Shown in pieces: positions 56,406 through 64,000 of a stretch of 64,000 nucleotides of DNA (within the stretch, counting starts at the first letter, position 1; the number at the start of each line of letters is the position of its first letter). The notes beneath the pieces are model-generated. The model ran no database searches. It was not told the origin of the DNA and saw only the letters and a program-made list of their open reading frames with translations. Made by a program: the position numbers and the translations under genes. This stretch comes from Bacillus cereus ATCC 14579 (GTDB lineage: Bacteria; Bacillota; Bacilli; Bacillales; Bacillaceae_G), in NCBI RefSeq assembly GCF_000007825.1, contig NC_004722.1, positions 512,501-576,500 on the forward strand, read 5' to 3'.

Positions 56406-57806
56406 ATGTTAGAATTAACGCCTAATTTAAATATGAATAGTAAAAAGGCATTATATGTGCAATTGTATGAGTATATAAAAAAAGAGATTAAAGATGGATC
56501 AATTGTCCCTTTTACGAAATTACCGGCTAAGCGAAAGTTAGCGATACATTTACAAGTAAGTAAAAATACAGTAGAGGCAGCGTACGAACAATTACTTGCA
56601 GAAGGTTATATTGAGTCGATATCGAGAAAAGGTTATTTTGTATGCAAGATTGAGCAAATGGCTCATGTAGAGGATAGCGGAGAGAGAATAGAAGAAGTAC
56701 CGTTTCAGGAGAAGAGTTATAAATTTGATTTTACACAAACAGGAATTGATACAAATGCTTTTCCATTCAATATGTATCGGAAAATTGTAAATGAAATATG
56801 GCAGCCGCATAATAACGAACTTCTCTTTCTAGGACACCCTCAAGGAGAAGCGAGCTTAAGAGAAGAGATTACGAATTATTTGTATGAATCTAGAGGTGTA
56901 CGTTGTTCAGCTAGTCAAATTGTATTAGGAGCGGGAACACAAATATTAGTGAAACTGTTGTTTCAATTGTTAAAGGGAAGCAATTATGCAGTTGAAAACC
57001 CAGGGTATCATAGAAAGATGGTTGTTTTTGAACAGGGAGAAGCAAGAGTCCAAATGTTATCTTTAGATAGAGATGGAATTTGTATTGCAGATTTAGAAAA
57101 TAGCAATGCGAATGTTGTATTTGTTACACCTTCCCATCAGTTTCCGTATGGAATGATTATGCCTATTACGAGAAGGATGCAACTTTTACAATGGGCCAAG
57201 AAAAAAGAGAGCAGGTATATTATTGAAGATGATTATGATAGTGAATTTCGCTATTCTGGAAAGCCTATACCGGCGCTGCAAGGGTTAGATACAGAGGGGA
57301 AAGTTATTTATATGGGGACGCTATCTAAAGCATTATTACCATCGCTACGGATGAGCTATATGGTGTTGCCGAAGAAATTAATTAAAAAGTATCAACAGCA
57401 ATATTTATTTTATACACAAAGTGTTTCAAGAATGGACCAAGAAGTGATTAGAAGATTTTTAAATGAAGGCTATTGGGAAAAACATATTCATAAAATGCGT
57501 GTCGTCTACCGAAAGAAGAGAGATCGACTTGTTTTTGAAATAGAGAAGTATTTCTCTAATCGTGTTGAAGTGATAGGAGAAGATTCAGGATTACACATTT
57601 TATTAAAAGTGCATAATGGAATGCGGGAAGAAGAATTAATTCAAGAAGCTGCGAAACATAGTATCAAAATATATCCTGTGTCTACGTACTATAAAGACGA
57701 TACTGCACCTGAAAATGTAGTTTTACTTGGGTTTGCGATATTATCAGAGGAAGAAATTGCGAAAGCGATTCAATTATTACACACGGCATGGTTTACAAGA
57801 AAGTAA
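56406..57806 (+). CDS. MocR/GabR-type transcriptional regulator
   Basis: A 466-aa fusion of a GntR winged helix (about 10-80; KLPAKRKLAIHLQVSKNTVEAAY) with a class-I aminotransferase-like domain (about 110-460). The PLP site is recognisable: EDDYDSEFRY (about 278-287) and the Schiff-base Lys in MGTLSKALLPSLRMSY. Such regulators use PLP or PLP-amino acid adducts as signals. It probably controls the divergent EamA gene from the 115-bp shared region. AAGGGGTC precedes the ATG. Confidence 0.92.
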   Translation: MLELTPNLNMNSKKALYVQLYEYIKKEIKDGSIVPFTKLPAKRKLAIHLQVSKNTVEAAYEQLLAEGYIESISRKGYFVCKIEQMAHVEDSGERIEEVPFQEKSYKFDFTQTGIDTNAFPFNMYRKIVNEIWQPHNNELLFLGHPQGEASLREEITNYLYESRGVRCSASQIVLGAGTQILVKLLFQLLKGSNYAVENPGYHRKMVVFEQGEARVQMLSLDRDGICIADLENSNANVVFVTPSHQFPYGMIMPITRRMQLLQWAKKKESRYIIEDDYDSEFRYSGKPIPALQGLDTEGKVIYMGTLSKALLPSLRMSYMVLPKKLIKKYQQQYLFYTQSVSRMDQEVIRRFLNEGYWEKHIHKMRVVYRKKRDRLVFEIEKYFSNRVEVIGEDSGLHILLKVHNGMREEELIQEAAKHSIKIYPVSTYYKDDTAPENVVLLGFAILSEEEIAKAIQLLHTAWFTRK

Positions 57807-57838
57807 AAAACATCCTCCAAACATGAGGATGTTTTTTA
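57805..57838. terminator. Bidirectional terminator
   Basis: AAAAAACATCCTC/GAGGATGTTTTTT between convergent MocR and GNAT genes. Confidence 0.92.
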
Positions 57839-58351
57839 TTATTTATTTTCATCTAAGAATAAGACCATATGCTCTTCGTCCCAATATTGTCCGTTATATT
57901 TTAATGAACGTTCTTGTACACCGAATGTTTTAAAACCTAATGATTCATAAAGTTTTTTCGCTCCATCGTTGCCAACAACAACATCAAGCATAACTTGTTC
58001 TACTTCTAAAGATTTAGCAAGCTCAAGACATTCTTTAATAAGTGCTTTTCCTGCTCCAAGTCCGCGCGCTTTTGGAGATACATATACAGAACCGATTTTA
58101 GCTTTATGTTCTTGTTTTACATATGGTTTCGTTTCCAGTGTTGCAACCCCGATTAATTTTCCATCTTTAAATGCACCTAGCGTATAGTTTTCATCTTGTG
58201 CTAATTTTTGTGCTTTATATTCAATCGCACACTCTTTATTAATAATATCTTCATAAGAAGAGCTGAATGCTTCAGGGTTTTGCTTTAATCCTTCTACGCG
58301 AAGTTCTAAGTAAATTTCTGCTTCGTCTTTTGTTAATACATGGATATCCAA
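57839..58351 (-). CDS. GNAT acetyltransferase, paralogue 1
   Basis: A 170-aa GNAT enzyme. The acetyl-CoA loop is KARGLGAGKALI (about 93-104) and the NDGAKKLYESLGF motif (about 128-140) is typical of RimI-like members. Start is TTG with GGAGGGTGATATAA upstream. About two-thirds of residues are shared with the enzyme at 61498, highest in TLETKP(Y/F)(V/I)KQEHKAKIGS. Substrate unknown. The two copies flank a two-component system and two tiny ORFs. Confidence 0.9.
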   Translation of the reverse strand: MDIHVLTKDEAEIYLELRVEGLKQNPEAFSSSYEDIINKECAIEYKAQKLAQDENYTLGAFKDGKLIGVATLETKPYVKQEHKAKIGSVYVSPKARGLGAGKALIKECLELAKSLEVEQVMLDVVVGNDGAKKLYESLGFKTFGVQERSLKYNGQYWDEEHMVLFLDENK

Positions 58352-58453
58352 TTATATCACCCTCCAAATCTTTGCAAATGTACCTTTATTTTATATTGAA
58401 ATAAGAATAATTTCAAAAGCTTAGCTTATATGAGCTGTTTTTATGAACAAAAT

Positions 58454-58488
58454 AACACCAGTAGTGTTTACTGCTACTGGTGTTTTCA
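58454..58488 (-). terminator. Terminator after two-component system
   Basis: AACACCAGTAG/CTACTGGTGTT hairpin just past the kinase stop on the minus strand. Confidence 0.85.
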
Positions 58489-58496
58489 CACGCATA

Positions 58497-59951
58497 TTAT
58501 TCAAAAGGTAGCTCGATTATAAAGTTTGTTCCCGCTCCTAATTGGCTTGTTACTAGAATAGAACCGTTATGCAATTCTACAATTTCCTTTGCAACAGCTA
58601 GCCCGATACCTTTTCCGCCTGTAGCTCGTGTTCTAGATTTATCGACACGATAAAAACGGTCAAATATATGCGGGATATCTTCTTCAGGAATACCTTCACC
58701 TTCATCTTGTACACTTATTGTAAAAGAATCTGTTTCCATGAGTACACGTATCGTAATGGCTGTGTTTTCTGGCGAATGTTGATAAGCGTTGTGTAATAAA
58801 TTTAACATAACTTGTTCCATACGTCTTTCGTCTATACAAACTTCTAAATCATCTTTGCAATATACATGAAGTTGCATTTGCTTATTTGTTAATGTTGTTT
58901 TTGTTTTTTCTACCATTCGTTCTAAAAATGGCTGAAGAAGCACTTTTTGTTTTTTTATAACAAATTGGTGTTGTTCTAATTGTACAAGCATAAATAAATC
59001 TTGGACGAGATCGGTTACACTATCCGTTTCATCCTCAATAATTTGTAAGTATTCTTCTCGCTCCTCTTTTGTTAAAGAGTCTCTCTTTGCTACCTTCGCA
59101 TAACCTTTCATATAGGTCAATGGAGTTAATAGTTCATGAGCGACACTAGCGAGAAATTCATTGCGCTCTTTTTTCATATACGTAAGTTCACTCGATAAAT
59201 CTTCAATTGTTTTTGCTAAACTTCCGAGTTCATCATTTCGTTTAATACCTAATTGAATTGGCTTGTTTAATTTTGACATTTTTTCTGTCGCTCTCTTCAT
59301 TTTTACAAGTGGTTCTGTAATAACGCGTGAAAAAACAAAGACAGAAATTGTTGTTAAAATAATTGTTAAAACGCTAATGATAAGAAATTGGTTCATGAGT
59401 TTAAGTAACATATTTTCTAGGAAAGATGTTTTTAATAACATATATAGCTTTCCTTGAAACTTTGTTGTGTTAAGTGGGCTTACTGTTGTGATGAACTTTG
59501 ATTTTTTCCAGTTCCTTTCAACGACCAATCCGCCGTCTGGGACAGTTTCTGTTTTACAAGTAAGTTGTTTTTGCATATCTTTTGTTACGGGTTCTGAGGT
59601 CGAAATAATTTTGCCATTATGGTCAGTAATAATGATAGCTATATCGGAGTTAGAAATTGATTCCGATTCAACTAAGTGTGCAGCCTCATTCGTAATATCG
59701 AACTCAGGGTACACAGGACGTTTAGGATTTTTATTATGTTCAGCGTGTTTCATTTCTTTATAATATTCATCCCGTCTCTCGCGGCTTTTAATTTTTTTAC
59801 TATAGCGATTACCTTTCTCTAAAAGAGCATCTGTTTCCTCTACAATACGCATTTTTGAAAGGCTTTTATAAAAAGATACGAAAGCAATTGTTTCAATACA
59901 TAAAGCTAATATTAAAAAGTATGTCCCAATTTTAAGGGAAAGTTTACTCAT
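58497..59951 (-). CDS. Sensor histidine kinase
   Basis: A 484-aa kinase. TM1 (about 8-30), an extracytoplasmic sensor (about 31-185, with a highly charged first third), TM2 (about 188-210), HAMP (about 211-262), HisKA with H272 in VAHELLTPL, and HATPase (NAYQHS, DEGEGI, GKGIGLAV). HELLTPL replaces the usual HELRTPL. It is cotranscribed with the regulator upstream but a hairpin (59984-60008) lies between them, which may lower kinase expression. Ligand unknown. Confidence 0.93.
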   Translation of the reverse strand: MSKLSLKIGTYFLILALCIETIAFVSFYKSLSKMRIVEETDALLEKGNRYSKKIKSRERRDEYYKEMKHAEHNKNPKRPVYPEFDITNEAAHLVESESISNSDIAIIITDHNGKIISTSEPVTKDMQKQLTCKTETVPDGGLVVERNWKKSKFITTVSPLNTTKFQGKLYMLLKTSFLENMLLKLMNQFLIISVLTIILTTISVFVFSRVITEPLVKMKRATEKMSKLNKPIQLGIKRNDELGSLAKTIEDLSSELTYMKKERNEFLASVAHELLTPLTYMKGYAKVAKRDSLTKEEREEYLQIIEDETDSVTDLVQDLFMLVQLEQHQFVIKKQKVLLQPFLERMVEKTKTTLTNKQMQLHVYCKDDLEVCIDERRMEQVMLNLLHNAYQHSPENTAITIRVLMETDSFTISVQDEGEGIPEEDIPHIFDRFYRVDKSRTRATGGKGIGLAVAKEIVELHNGSILVTSQLGAGTNFIIELPFE

Positions 59952-59983
59952 TTTTTCACCATACCTTATTCATAATAAAGAGT

Positions 59984-60008
59984 CAGTGGTATACGATTTC
60001 CCACTGAC
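59984..60008 (-). other. Hairpin between regulator and kinase genes
   Basis: GTCAGTGG and CCACTGAC form an 8-bp perfect stem in the gap after the regulator stop, followed on the minus strand by TCTTTATT. It may be a partial terminator setting the regulator-to-kinase ratio, or mRNA processing site. Confidence 0.5.
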
Positions 60009-60016
60009 CGAAGTAA

Positions 60017-60688
60017 TTATTCACTTTTCCATTTATATCCGACTTTATAGACCGTTTCTAGGTAATCTTCAATCGGAAATCCTTTTTTGCGTAGTTTATC
60101 ACGGATATTACGAATGTGTGAGTCAATTGTTCTATATTCGATATCTGTTTCATAGCCCCAAATTTTTTCGATTAAATCATCTCGGCTATAAGCACGGTTT
60201 GTATTTTGTAAAAATAGTCCGAGTAACGAAAATTCGATAGGAGTTAATGAGATTTTTTCATCATAAACTGTGACAGTATGTTTCGTTTTATCCCACTCAA
60301 TACCATTGAAACTAACAAAGCCATCTTTTTTTGTACGGCGTAATATAGCCTCGATTCGTGCGACTAATACATGCTCATCAAATGGTTTTGTAATATAATC
60401 ATCTGCGCCCATCGTGAGGCCTTTCACCATATCGTAGTTTTGGTTGCGAGCTGTTAACATAATGATAGGAACGTTGGAAATTTGACGAATTTGATAGCAA
60501 GTATCCCATCCATCCATACTTGGCATCATAACATCTAATAAAATAATATCGAATTCTTTTTGTTCGATTAATTTTAGTGCTTCAAGGCCAGAGGTAGCTT
60601 TCATACAAAAATAGCCGCGAGGGCTTAAGAACAGATCTAATAATCGTAACATACGTTCTTCATCGTCTACTAATAAAATTTTTACCAT
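60017..60688 (-). CDS. OmpR-family response regulator
   Basis: A 223-aa regulator. Receiver with DDE (about 8-10), Asp in LLDVMMPS (about 51) and ITKPFD. The winged helix occupies about 125-223 (LTPIEFSLLGLF, DSHIRNIRDKLRKKG). GGGGTG is eight bases before ATG 60688; a GTG four codons upstream overlaps the site and is not used. It is one of two OmpR-type regulators in the window that could bind the 11-bp-spaced operators at 6.3, 42.2, 54.6 and 61.4 kb. No copy of that operator precedes its own gene. Confidence 0.92.
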   Translation of the reverse strand: MVKILLVDDEERMLRLLDLFLSPRGYFCMKATSGLEALKLIEQKEFDIILLDVMMPSMDGWDTCYQIRQISNVPIIMLTARNQNYDMVKGLTMGADDYITKPFDEHVLVARIEAILRRTKKDGFVSFNGIEWDKTKHTVTVYDEKISLTPIEFSLLGLFLQNTNRAYSRDDLIEKIWGYETDIEYRTIDSHIRNIRDKLRKKGFPIEDYLETVYKVGYKWKSE

Positions 60689-60888
60689 AATCTTGTGCAC
60701 CCCAAACTGTTCATTCTACTTGTATAGTTTACATGAAAATAATAAAAAACTCTTTTTATGTGATTGAATGGAGGGCTGATTTTTTCGCTCAGAGTAATTG
60801 ACATAAAAAATGCACTAGTTTTGCACAACTATTTTTTATAATAGAAAACGTAGCGACACAAAATACCCTATGTTGCGACATAACGTCA

Positions 60889-60912
60889 TGTCATTTTATT
60901 TATAAAATGACA
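60889..60912. promoter_or_regulatory. 24-bp perfect palindrome upstream of small ORF
   Basis: TGTCATTTTAT-TT-ATAAAATGACA, a perfect 11-bp inverted repeat in the shared region between the response regulator and the small ORF at 61019. Upstream, GCGACA is repeated (about 60853 and 60875). Suggests an operator for a dimeric regulator. Confidence 0.5.
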
Positions 60913-60930
60913 ATTCCATTCTATTGTGTA

Positions 60931-61001
60931 TGTGAGATAGAGAGGGTTTTCGTATTCACCTCGCATCGGATAAGAAAAATTTCCTATCTCACACTTTTTT
61001 T
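60931..61001 (+). promoter_or_regulatory. Leader hairpin with T-run before small ORF (attenuator-like)
   Basis: TGTGAGATAG (60931-60940) pairs perfectly with CTATCTCACA (60984-60993), which is followed by CTTTTTTT. The 43-nt loop is not obviously coding. The ribosome site AAAAGGAG begins at about 61002. A terminator-like hairpin in the leader of a short gene suggests attenuation or a small RNA upstream. Confidence 0.55.
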
Positions 61002-61018
61002 AAAAGGAGATCATACAC

Positions 61019-61141
61019 ATGAATTCAAAAGAAGAAATTTCAAAAAAAGAAAAGCAAGATCGTAATACGGTTGTCATGTGCGTTGCCGTATCTATGGTTA
61101 TTATTATAAGTTGCGTAAATAAAATTTTGGGGATTTTATAA
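61019..61141 (+). CDS. Small membrane protein, 40 aa
   Basis: A 40-aa ORF with AAAAGGAGATC eleven bases before the ATG. The first 16 residues are charged (MNSKEEISKKEKQDRN), followed by one TM helix of about 20 residues (VVMCVAVSMVIIISCV) and NKILGIL. The single-pass N-in form is typical of regulatory micro-proteins that bind membrane enzymes or kinases. It lies divergent to the two-component system and ends just before a strong terminator. No family recognised. Confidence 0.65.
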   Translation: MNSKEEISKKEKQDRNTVVMCVAVSMVIIISCVNKILGIL

Positions 61142-61144
61142 TAT

Positions 61145-61188
61145 AAAAAAAAGCTGATTGCTTCTTAAGAAGCAATCAGCTTTTTTCA
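61145..61188. terminator. Bidirectional terminator between two small ORFs
   Basis: A nearly perfect 19-bp stem AAAAAGCTGATTGCTTCTT and complement, with A and T runs. Confidence 0.92.
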
Positions 61189-61204
61189 TTGTTAGGGGGA
61201 GTGT

Positions 61205-61294
61205 TCATATAATAAACCAAGGTAAAATTGCTAATCCAGAAGTTACAATTGCTGTAGTAAATATTAAAAGCATAGCTCGTTTGTTTTGTTTCAT
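61205..61294 (-). CDS. Small hydrophobic peptide, 29 aa
   Basis: A 29-aa ORF with GAGGAGAA seven bases before ATG. It starts MKQNKRAMLLIFTTAIVTSG and ends with a hydrophobic LAILPWFII. Basic N-terminus plus one TM helix. It uses the same promoter type as the two 27-aa ORFs but is not their sequence relative. Its FTTAIVTSG resembles the FLTAIFTSG of the ORF at 13275. Confidence 0.62.
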   Translation of the reverse strand: MKQNKRAMLLIFTTAIVTSGLAILPWFII

Positions 61295-61325
61295 GTCACA
61301 TTCTCCTCTACATATCAAGTACATG

Positions 61326-61376
61326 CGATCAGCGTGGGATGTAGTTCCCCACTGAGTAAAGTTTCACTTTATATTT
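61326..61376 (+). repeat. Dispersed hairpin repeat, copy E
   Basis: CAGCGTGGGATGTAGTTCCCCACTG is a hairpin (CAGCGTGGG/CCCCACTG), followed by AGTAAAGTTTCACTTTATA. It lies in the 5' untranslated part of the tiny ORF at 61205, directly below its -10. Confidence 0.65.
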
Positions 61377-61378
61377 TT

Positions 61379-61442
61379 AGTATAATGAATGGAAAGGTTT
61401 GGTACGATCGATAAAGGTGACATGAAGATTACATTGTTGTAA
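61379..61442 (-). promoter_or_regulatory. Promoter with TTACA-N4-TGTAA operator for 29-aa ORF
   Basis: Minus strand: TTACAACAATGTAA (61429-61442), TGTCA at the 11-bp step, -35 TCGTAC (61402-61407), 17 bp, -10 TATACT (61379-61384). Confidence 0.7.
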
Positions 61443-61446
61443 TGAA

Positions 61447-61480
61447 AAAAGCATCTTTCTTAATAAAAAGATGCTTTTGG
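61447..61480 (-). terminator. Terminator after GNAT paralogue 2
   Basis: AAAAGCATCTTT/AAAGATGCTTTT stem with T-run on the minus strand. It ends four bases from the operator at 61429. Confidence 0.85.
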
Positions 61481-61497
61481 AAAACTATATTGAAGTA

Positions 61498-62004
61498 TTA
61501 ATCATTTAAGAACAGAACCATATGTTCCTCGTCCCAATATTGACCGTTATGTTTTAATGAACGCTCTTGTACGCCGTAAGTTTGGAAACCTAATGACTCA
61601 TATAATTTTTTTGCTGCATCGTTACCAACTACAACATCGAGCATAAGTTGTTCTACATGTAATTTATCGGCATTTTCAATAATTGCTTTAATTAGAGCTC
61701 GTCCTGCTCCAAGGCCACGCGCTTTTGGGGAAACAAAAACGGAGCCAATTTTTGCTTTATGTTCTTGTTTAATGAAAGGCTTTGTTTCTAAAGTAGCGAT
61801 ACCAATTAAATCGTTATCTTTGAAGACCCCTAGAGTATACTTATCCGGATTGCTTAATCGTTTTGCCATAGCAGCTACAGGATCCTCATGTTTCAAAACA
61901 TCTTCATAGGAAGAGCTAAAAGCTTCCGGGTTCTTCGTTAAACCTTCCATACAAACTTTTAAATATATTTCTGCGTCCTCTGTCGTTAATAAGCGAATTT
62001 CCAT
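61498..62004 (-). CDS. GNAT acetyltransferase, paralogue 2
   Basis: A 168-aa GNAT enzyme closely related to the one at 57839. Acetyl-CoA loop KARGLGAGRALI and NDAAKKLYESLGF are intact. The ATG at 62004 has AAGGAGG upstream and matches the paralogue's N-terminus; an in-frame upstream start (62046) does not. Substrate unknown. Confidence 0.9.
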   Translation of the reverse strand: MEIRLLTTEDAEIYLKVCMEGLTKNPEAFSSSYEDVLKHEDPVAAMAKRLSNPDKYTLGVFKDNDLIGIATLETKPFIKQEHKAKIGSVFVSPKARGLGAGRALIKAIIENADKLHVEQLMLDVVVGNDAAKKLYESLGFQTYGVQERSLKHNGQYWDEEHMVLFLND

Positions 62005-62203
62005 AGTTGTAACCTCCTTGGTCGATTTCAAATAAAATAAATCCATTACTTTTATAAGAGTGTGTATGTGTTTTGTTAGCAGTCTCTTTTAATTTGTAAA
62101 AGAATGAAAAGATATATGCTACAATGTTTTGTTTTTTAATATGTAATGAAATTATATATTAACTTTATTAACTATTCAAGCCTTTAATATATTACATTTT
62201 CAT

Positions 62204-62241
62204 AACTAAAATAACTCCTCAATTGAGGAGTTATTTTAGTT
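62204..62241 (-). terminator. Terminator at end of fdhD
   Basis: A near-perfect stem AACTAAAATAACTCCTC/GAGGAGTTATTTTAGTT that overlaps the fdhD stop. Confidence 0.85.
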
Positions 62242-63042
62242 ATTCGATTGATAACCATCAATTCGATGTGGATGTGTGTAAATATTGCAGGATTCATTTC
62301 TGATAAATCCTACGACTGTAATGCCTAAATCGTGAGCGAGTTGCAATGCTAGTTTTGTTGGGGCAGATTTAGATAGAACAATTTCACATCCGATTTTTGA
62401 AACTTTGAGTAAAATTTCAGATGAAATACGTCCGCTAAATGCGATAATTTTTCCTTTAACAGATATATCGTTGCGTAAACAATGACCATATATTTTATCT
62501 AATGCATTATGTCTGCCAATATCCATTCTTGATAGGAGGATTTTGTTTCGATCACAGAGCGCGGTATTGTGAACACCGCCGGTTTGGCGAAAGGTAGTGG
62601 AAGATTGTTGTAACGTATTCATTAAGTAAAAACATTCTTCAGGAGTAATTTTTACATGTATATCATGTAAGTCTTTTGCTTTTGCTGCATCGTTTACGAA
62701 AATAAAACCTTGTCTACCTTTTCCGCAGCAAGAAGTGACGTATCGTTTATTATATAAAGTTTGATAGAGCGGATTCACTTTTGATGATTTTACATGGACA
62801 ATTCCGTTATCTTTTTGAACCCATAGTTCTTCAACATCGTTATAGGAAGAAATAATCCCCTCGGAAATTAAAAAACCAATTACCATATCTTCAATATAAT
62901 TTGGTGTGCATACGACTGTTACATATTCTTCACCATTCAATTTAATAGTAATAGGAGATTCTGTAACAATCTCATCAAGTTGTTTTGAAAATGTACCAGA
63001 TTGATAACGTACAATTGTATAAGTCTCTTGCGTAGGCCCCAT
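62236..63042 (-). CDS. fdhD: Formate dehydrogenase accessory sulfurtransferase FdhD
   Basis: A 268-aa FdhD, which passes sulfur to the molybdenum cofactor so that formate dehydrogenase becomes active. The sulfur-transfer loop has VTSCCGKGRQG (about 107-117). Downstream family blocks TGGVHNTALCD (about 155) and DIGRHNALDK (about 173) are present. AAGGGGA precedes ATG 63042; a longer start at 63111 would add a non-family extension. It is divergent from the formate dehydrogenase gene it serves. Confidence 0.94.
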   Translation of the reverse strand: MGPTQETYTIVRYQSGTFSKQLDEIVTESPITIKLNGEEYVTVVCTPNYIEDMVIGFLISEGIISSYNDVEELWVQKDNGIVHVKSSKVNPLYQTLYNKRYVTSCCGKGRQGFIFVNDAAKAKDLHDIHVKITPEECFYLMNTLQQSSTTFRQTGGVHNTALCDRNKILLSRMDIGRHNALDKIYGHCLRNDISVKGKIIAFSGRISSEILLKVSKIGCEIVLSKSAPTKLALQLAHDLGITVVGFIRNESCNIYTHPHRIDGYQSNN

Positions 63043-63342
63043 ATTTAATTCCCCTTTTATATGTATTTCTCTCCCACATTTATCATAAAACAATGGGAAA
63101 AATAAAAACACCTATTAACAAGAAGATCACAGATTATTTTGGTTATTATTGTATATGTACGATATAATAGAACTGTAGAATAGTGATATTTTCAAGCTTT
63201 CGTAGTTATACCTTATAACATCTAGAATCGACTTCATAAGAAAGTATTTGGGTAGAGCGTTTCAAAAATATGTACAGTAATGCGATTTTGAAAACGGATT
63301 CATGATTGTGTTGTACAGTTGGTTGTAAGGAGAGGGGAAACT

Positions 63343-64000
63343 ATGGCAGAACAGACAGTCCGTGTAACCGTCGATGGTAAAGAATTTTCTGCATCAGGTG
63401 AAAAGACGATACTACAATTATTTAACGAGAGTAATTTGGAACATCCTCAAATTTGTCATGTACCAGAAGTAGATCCAATTCAAACTTGTGATACGTGTAT
63501 TGTAGAAGTAAATGGAAAGTTATTGCGTGCTTGTTCAACGAAATTAGAGAACGGTATGCATATCGAAAGGCAGTCCCAGCGTGCAAAAGAGGCACAGACT
63601 GAGGCAATGGATCGAATATTAGAGAATCATCTACTGTATTGTACCGTTTGTGATAACAATAATGGTAACTGTAAAGTCCACAATACAGTACATATGATGG
63701 GAATTGAGGAACAGAAATATCCGTATGAGCCAAAAGTAAGTGCGTGTGAAGTGGATATGTCACATCCGTTTTATCGATATGATCCAAATCAATGTATTGC
63801 TTGTGGACAGTGTGTAGAAGTATGTCAAAACTTACAGGTTAATGAAACAATATCGATAGACTGGAGCTTAGACCGTCCACGTGTTATATGGGACAATGGT
63901 GTAAGTATAAATGAATCATCTTGTGTAAGTTGCGGGCAATGTGTAACAGTATGTCCATGTAATGCGTTGATGGAGAAATCAATGTTAGGTGAAGCTGGAT
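63343..64000 (+). CDS. fdhF: Formate dehydrogenase alpha subunit, N-terminal part (runs off window)
   Basis: The first 219 codons of a large molybdoenzyme subunit. A 2Fe-2S ferredoxin domain (about 1-78; CDTCIVEVNGKLLRAC) is followed by a His/Cys cluster region (CTVCDNNNGNCKVH, about 104) and two 4Fe-4S motifs (CIACGQCVEVC, about 153; CVSCGQCVTVCPC, about 196). This head matches NAD-linked FdhA/FdhF (YrhE-like) enzymes. AAGGAGAGGGG precedes the ATG. A TATAAT at about 63163 in the divergent region may be its promoter. The catalytic domain lies beyond the window. Confidence 0.92.
   Translation, partial: MAEQTVRVTVDGKEFSASGEKTILQLFNESNLEHPQICHVPEVDPIQTCDTCIVEVNGKLLRACSTKLENGMHIERQSQRAKEAQTEAMDRILENHLLYCTVCDNNNGNCKVHNTVHMMGIEEQKYPYEPKVSACEVDMSHPFYRYDPNQCIACGQCVEVCQNLQVNETISIDWSLDRPRVIWDNGVSINESSCVSCGQCVTVCPCNALMEKSMLGEAG

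Overview
The window is low-GC Firmicute DNA that fits the Bacillus cereus group (B. cereus, B. thuringiensis, B. anthracis). The evidence is a trnD-like tRNA order behind a 23S-5S rRNA pair, a NEAT-leucine-rich-repeat haem surface protein of the Hal type, a ColA-type M9 collagenase behind a PlcR-like box, PrkA/YhbH sporulation genes, FloT with its NfeD-like partner, and frequent GTG/TTG starts with strong AGGAGG sites. I see no phage, plasmid, insertion sequence or CRISPR array.

Layout. 1-3.8 kb: the 3' part of a 23S gene, 5S, and 15 packed tRNA genes ending in a terminator. 4-13.3 kb: housekeeping and cell-wall genes (YebC-like regulator, NUDIX hydrolase, monofunctional transglycosylase, DsbA-like oxidoreductase, tRNA-Gly, QueG, amidase-domain protein, TrmL, PAS-GGDEF-EAL protein with a degenerate GGDEF motif). 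13.6-17.2 kb: prkA and yhbH. 17.2-26 kb: surface and secreted factors (Fur-controlled hal, a frameshifted GNAT gene, a BCCT transporter, colA). 26-28.3 kb: NfeD-like protein and floT. 28.5-34.3 kb: a chemoreceptor, a CitA/CitB-type two-component system and a CitMHS citrate transporter. 34.5-36.6 kb: small orphan envelope proteins. 36.9-41.9 kb: glpP and the ugpCAEB glycerol-3-phosphate importer behind a long structured leader. 42-47 kb: phosphoesterase, an OmpR-type two-component system, a 28-residue-repeat exported protein and a C39-type peptidase. 47.2-54.4 kb: a second chemoreceptor/two-component/transporter cassette, for malate, with malic enzyme. 54.4-62 kb: a lipoprotein, a MocR regulator divergent from an EamA exporter, two paralogous GNAT acetyltransferases around a third OmpR-type system, and two tiny ORFs. 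62.2-64 kb: fdhD divergent from a formate dehydrogenase gene that runs off the end.

How genes work together. The citrate and malate cassettes repeat one plan: chemoreceptor, extracellular-sensing kinase, CitB-type regulator, uptake carrier. The malate cassette adds the first catabolic enzyme. glpP sits at the head of the ugp operon and probably antiterminates its own leader.

The most unusual signal is a set of four promoters of identical geometry: TTACA-N4-TGTAA, 21 bp, a poor -35, 17 bp, and TATACT or TATTCT. They precede a transglycosylase gene and three tiny ORFs of 27-29 codons that standard gene calling misses; two of the ORFs are paralogues within a duplicated intergenic cassette. This looks like a regulon of an OmpR-family response regulator driving envelope micro-peptides. 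A dispersed hairpin repeat with the core AAAGTTTCACTTTA occurs five times between genes, three times beside these promoters.
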